Shown: positions 37,311-39,767 of the stretch, piece after piece | Layout of the letters: each line of letters begins with the position of its first letter | Numbering within the stretch: position 1 is the first letter of the stretch | NCBI RefSeq assembly: GCF_001552535.1 | Contig: NZ_BCRJ01000079.1 | Span: 1-39,767 of the forward strand | Length of the DNA: 39,767 nucleotides | Reading direction: 5' to 3' | DNA from: Nocardioides jensenii JCM 1364 = NBRC 14755 | Lineage (GTDB): Bacteria > Actinomycetota > Actinomycetes > Propionibacteriales > Nocardioidaceae | Notes under the pieces: generated by a model | Seen by the model: the letters and a program-made list of their open reading frames with translations, nothing else | Databases searched by the model: none | Told to the model about the DNA's origin: nothing | Made by a program: the position numbers and the translations under genes

Positions 37311-38303
37311 ATGCACCTCCGTCGTCGCGGCACCGCGCTGCTGCTCGCTGGGTGCCTCGGTGCGTTCACCGGGCTCGCTGCGTGCTCGGGATCCGACGGC
37401 GGGGCCGCGCCCGACGAGTCGGCGGCTCCGAGCACGTCGAACACTCCGCCGCCGGACGCCGTACGCACCGAAGACCTGCCGAGCGCGGGTGCACCCACCG
37501 AGAGCCTGCCCGGTGACGTGGTGCCCAGCGACCTGGACTCGATCGTCGACGACTACAACAAGCGGGAGAAGCGCCGGGTGGACCACCTGCGCGGCGCCGA
37601 CGTCGGCTGGCCGCAGTGCCCCGACACGGTCGGCATCCCCGAGAAGCGCGGACAGAACCAGCCGATGCCGGTCGAGGCGGCGGAGTTCGTCATCGTCGGC
37701 CTCACCAACAGCCCGTCCTTCACCCGCAACCCCTGCCTGGCCGACCAGCTCAGCTGGGTGCGCGAGCGCGGACTGCTGGTCGCGGCGTACTCCATCGTCA
37801 GCTATCCGGACGCAGCCACCCTGGCCACACTCGGCGACGAGGGACCGTACGACGGCAGCAACCGCCTGGGTGCCCTGCGGAACGTGGGTTACCAGGCGGC
37901 GTTGTTCAACGTGGTCACGATGGCCGACACCGGGCTGGAGAGCCCCGTCGTGTGGCTCGACGTCGAGCCGGTGCCGTTGTTCGGGTGGAGCGACGACACG
38001 CAGGCGAACGCAGCCGTCGTCGAGGGCACGGTGCGCGGCTACCGCGACCGCGGCCTCACCGTCGGCTTCTACTCGCTGCCTTCGATGTGGAGCAAGATCG
38101 TCGGCGGGTTGCGCTTCGGCGGGCCCGAATGGCGACCGGCGGGCGTGACCTCGGAGGGGGCCGCCGAGGCCCGCTGCGGTGCGCAATGGTCGTTCCAGGG
38201 CGGGGACGCGGTCCTCGGGCAGTGGGTCCAGGACAGTCGCGACCACAACGTCACGTGCCCCGGCGTACGCCTCCAGCCGGAGCGCTGGTTCCACAGGTTC
38301 TGA
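37311..38303 (+). CDS. Lipoprotein with GH25-like/DUF1906-type TIM-barrel domain
   Basis: A 330-residue protein. A basic start MHLRRRGTALLLAGCLGAF leads to the lipobox GLAAC, with Cys25 as the lipid anchor. A Pro/Ser/Thr-rich linker (27-80) precedes a globular domain (about 90-330). It begins GADVGWPQCP and has VVWLDVEP with acidic residues at a barrel strand end, QAALFNVVT and QWVQDSRDHNVTCPG. The layout resembles the DUF1906/GH25-like family of actinobacterial surface proteins that may act on peptidoglycan; activity is not proven. It sits between the SRP RNA and dnaX with its own leaderless promoter. Confidence 0.85.
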   Translation: MHLRRRGTALLLAGCLGAFTGLAACSGSDGGAAPDESAAPSTSNTPPPDAVRTEDLPSAGAPTESLPGDVVPSDLDSIVDDYNKREKRRVDHLRGADVGWPQCPDTVGIPEKRGQNQPMPVEAAEFVIVGLTNSPSFTRNPCLADQLSWVRERGLLVAAYSIVSYPDAATLATLGDEGPYDGSNRLGALRNVGYQAALFNVVTMADTGLESPVVWLDVEPVPLFGWSDDTQANAAVVEGTVRGYRDRGLTVGFYSLPSMWSKIVGGLRFGGPEWRPAGVTSEGAAEARCGAQWSFQGGDAVLGQWVQDSRDHNVTCPGVRLQPERWFHRF

Positions 38304-38345
38304 GGCCGGGGACCGGTCCGCCTTTCGAGTGTCGCCGGTGGTGGT

Positions 38346-38351
38346 TAGGGT
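38346..38351 (+). promoter_or_regulatory. -10 box of leaderless dnaX promoter (TAGGGT)
   Basis: TAGGGT followed by 7 nt and GTG 38359. TTTCGA (38323-38328) lies 17 nt upstream as a weak -35 candidate. Confidence 0.55.
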
Positions 38352-38358
38352 TCACAAC

Positions 38359-39767
38359 GTGGAAGCACCCCTCGCCCTCTATCGCCGCTACCGGCCCGAG
38401 ACGTTCGCCGAGGTCATCGGCCAAGATCACGTCACGGAGCCGCTGCGGGCTGCCCTGGCGAACAACCGGGTCAACCACGCCTATCTGTTCTCCGGGCCGC
38501 GTGGTTGCGGCAAGACCACCTCCGCACGCATCCTGGCCCGGGCCCTGAACTGTGAGAAGGCGCCGATCGCCGACCCGTGCGGGGAGTGCGACTCCTGCCG
38601 CGACCTGGCCCGGGGCGGGCCCGGGTCGATCGACGTGATCGAGATCGACGCCGCCTCCCACGGTGGTGTCGACGACGCGCGTGACCTGCGCGAGAAGGCG
38701 TTCTTCGCTCCGGTGAGGAGCCGCTACAAGGTCTACATCATCGACGAGGCCCACATGGTCTCCCCGCAGGGCTTCAACGCCCTGCTGAAGCTGGTCGAGG
38801 AGCCCCCGCCCCACCTGCGGTTCATCTTCGCCACCACCGAGCCCGAGAAGGTCATCCCGACCATCCGCTCGCGCACCCACCACTACCCGTTCCGGCTGAT
38901 CCCGCCGCGCCTGCTCTCGTCGTACCTCTCCGAGCTGTGCGAGAAAGAGGGCGTCTCGATCGAGCCGGCCGCGCTGCCGCTGGTGGTGCGCGCCGGTGGT
39001 GGCTCGGCCCGAGACACGATGTCGGTGCTCGACCAGTTGCTCGGCGGCGCCGGCGCCGATGGCGTGACCCACGCCCTGGCCACCGGGTTGCTGGGCTACA
39101 CGCCCGACTCGCTGCTCGACGAGGTCGTCGACGCGTTCTCCGCGGGTGACGGGGCCTCGGTCTTCGGGGTGGTCGACAAGGTCATCGAGACCGGTCAGGA
39201 CCCTCGCCGCTTCACCGAAGACCTGCTCCGCCGGCTACGTGACCTGGTGATCATCGCCGCGGTTCCCGACGCCTCCACGACCGGGCTGATCGACGTGCCC
39301 GAGGACGCTGCCGAACGACTCACCGCCCAAGCCAGCCGGTACGGCGTCGCCGGGCTCAGTCGCGCGGCCGACCTGTTCGCCACCGGTCTGACCGAGATGC
39401 GTGGCGCCACCGCGCCTCGGCTGCTGCTCGAGCTGATCTGTGCCCGGGTGCTGCTGCCCGGGGCCGACCACTCCACTGACGGGCTGATGGCGCGACTCGA
39501 CCGCCTCGAGCGGCGGGTCGAGATCACGGGTGGGGTGCCTGCGCCGGCCTCCGGGCCTCCCGGTGAAGCGGCCGCCGCCAACCAGTACCGCTCGTCCCTC
39601 GCGGCGCGGCCAGTCTCATCCACGGCCGCGGCCACTCCGCCCTCCGGCTCTGCGGCCCGCGACGACCAGCCGGCGCCTGTCATCCCCGAGGCGACGGCAC
39701 AGACCTCCGCGCCGGCAGCAGATGACGTGCCGAACGCGACCCCGGCGCCTGCCGCCCCGGCACCCCC
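38359..39767 (+). CDS. dnaX: DNA polymerase III subunit gamma/tau, cut by right window edge
   Basis: The clamp-loader ATPase of the replicative polymerase. The visible 469 residues start VEAPLALYRRYRPETFAEVIGQ, the family hallmark. They have Walker A GPRGCGKT (48-55), a zinc-binding set CGECDSC, Walker B IIDEAHM, the SRC-like TIRSRTHHYPFR and the collar domain. The sequence then enters a Pro/Ala-rich linker of the tau part when the window ends. The start is GTG 38359, leaderless, giving the conserved N-terminus; there is no competing start. Because the end is missing, total length and any C-terminal polymerase-binding region cannot be judged. Confidence 0.97.
   Translation, partial: MEAPLALYRRYRPETFAEVIGQDHVTEPLRAALANNRVNHAYLFSGPRGCGKTTSARILARALNCEKAPIADPCGECDSCRDLARGGPGSIDVIEIDAASHGGVDDARDLREKAFFAPVRSRYKVYIIDEAHMVSPQGFNALLKLVEEPPPHLRFIFATTEPEKVIPTIRSRTHHYPFRLIPPRLLSSYLSELCEKEGVSIEPAALPLVVRAGGGSARDTMSVLDQLLGGAGADGVTHALATGLLGYTPDSLLDEVVDAFSAGDGASVFGVVDKVIETGQDPRRFTEDLLRRLRDLVIIAAVPDASTTGLIDVPEDAAERLTAQASRYGVAGLSRAADLFATGLTEMRGATAPRLLLELICARVLLPGADHSTDGLMARLDRLERRVEITGGVPAPASGPPGEAAAANQYRSSLAARPVSSTAAATPPSGSAARDDQPAPVIPEATAQTSAPAADDVPNATPAPAAPAP

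Overview
The window is high-GC chromosomal DNA of an actinomycete, most likely a Nocardioides-like member of the Propionibacteriales. The evidence is the strong GC bias at third codon positions, the many GTG/TTG starts, the actinobacterial family set (HelD/HelR-type RNA polymerase recycling factor, tRNA-adenosine-deaminase-associated protein beside tadA, LytR_C protein beside a VapB-like small protein, an ESX/type VII secretion locus) and at least a dozen genes whose start codon lies 6-7 nt after a TANNNT-like -10 box, as in leaderless transcripts. I see no phage, IS element or plasmid gene; this looks like stable core chromosome with accessory inserts.

Layout. 1-5466: a membrane-anchored protein cut by the left edge, a rhomboid protease, a DoxX-like protein, a HelD/HelR-type ATPase and a proline-rich multipass membrane protein. 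5479-9569: a LuxR-type response regulator, a secreted protein with four Ig-like repeats and a divergent histidine kinase that carries two membrane/DHp modules, the first lacking its histidine. 9512-13120: upp, the tadA-associated gene with tadA, an MmyB-like regulator divergent from a small membrane protein and a hotdog thioesterase, then tRNA-Ser(CGA). 13335-18446: a secreted CocE/NonD hydrolase divergent from a TetR regulator, then a MoxR ATPase/CoxE-like VWA pair. 18455-21135: a small operon (WXG-like protein, EspG-like protein, pseudo-lipase) that looks like a satellite of the ESX system. 21302-27581: aminotransferase, FAD oxidoreductase with a KstR-type operator, NhaP-type antiporter, LytR_C and VapB-like pair, LysE exporter, VOC protein. 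27657-36843: the main ESX locus, eccC divergent from eccD1-esx-esx-eccD2-eccB. 36965-39767: tRNA-Ser(GGA), SRP RNA, a lipoprotein with a GH25-like/DUF1906-type domain and dnaX, cut by the right edge.

How the genes work together. EccB, EccC and the two EccD paralogues would form the inner-membrane ESX channel that exports the two WXG100 proteins; eccE and mycP are not in the window. The three-gene operon at 18455-21135 supplies a WXG-like candidate substrate, a candidate EspG-like chaperone and a hydrolase-fold protein whose nucleophile Ser is Ala. tadA, tRNA-Ser, SRP RNA and dnaX look like pieces of an old conserved neighbourhood separated by the accessory genes.

The most unusual DNA is a family of 22-bp units in two intergenic regions: a four-unit array filling the gap between tadA and the MmyB-like gene (11223-11310), and a seven-unit, 154-bp array between tetR and moxR (15990-16143) whose units flip orientation in the middle while keeping exact 22-bp phase. 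No intergenic stretch above 300 bp is empty: the longest, 36844-37310, holds tRNA-Ser(GGA), its terminator and the SRP RNA.
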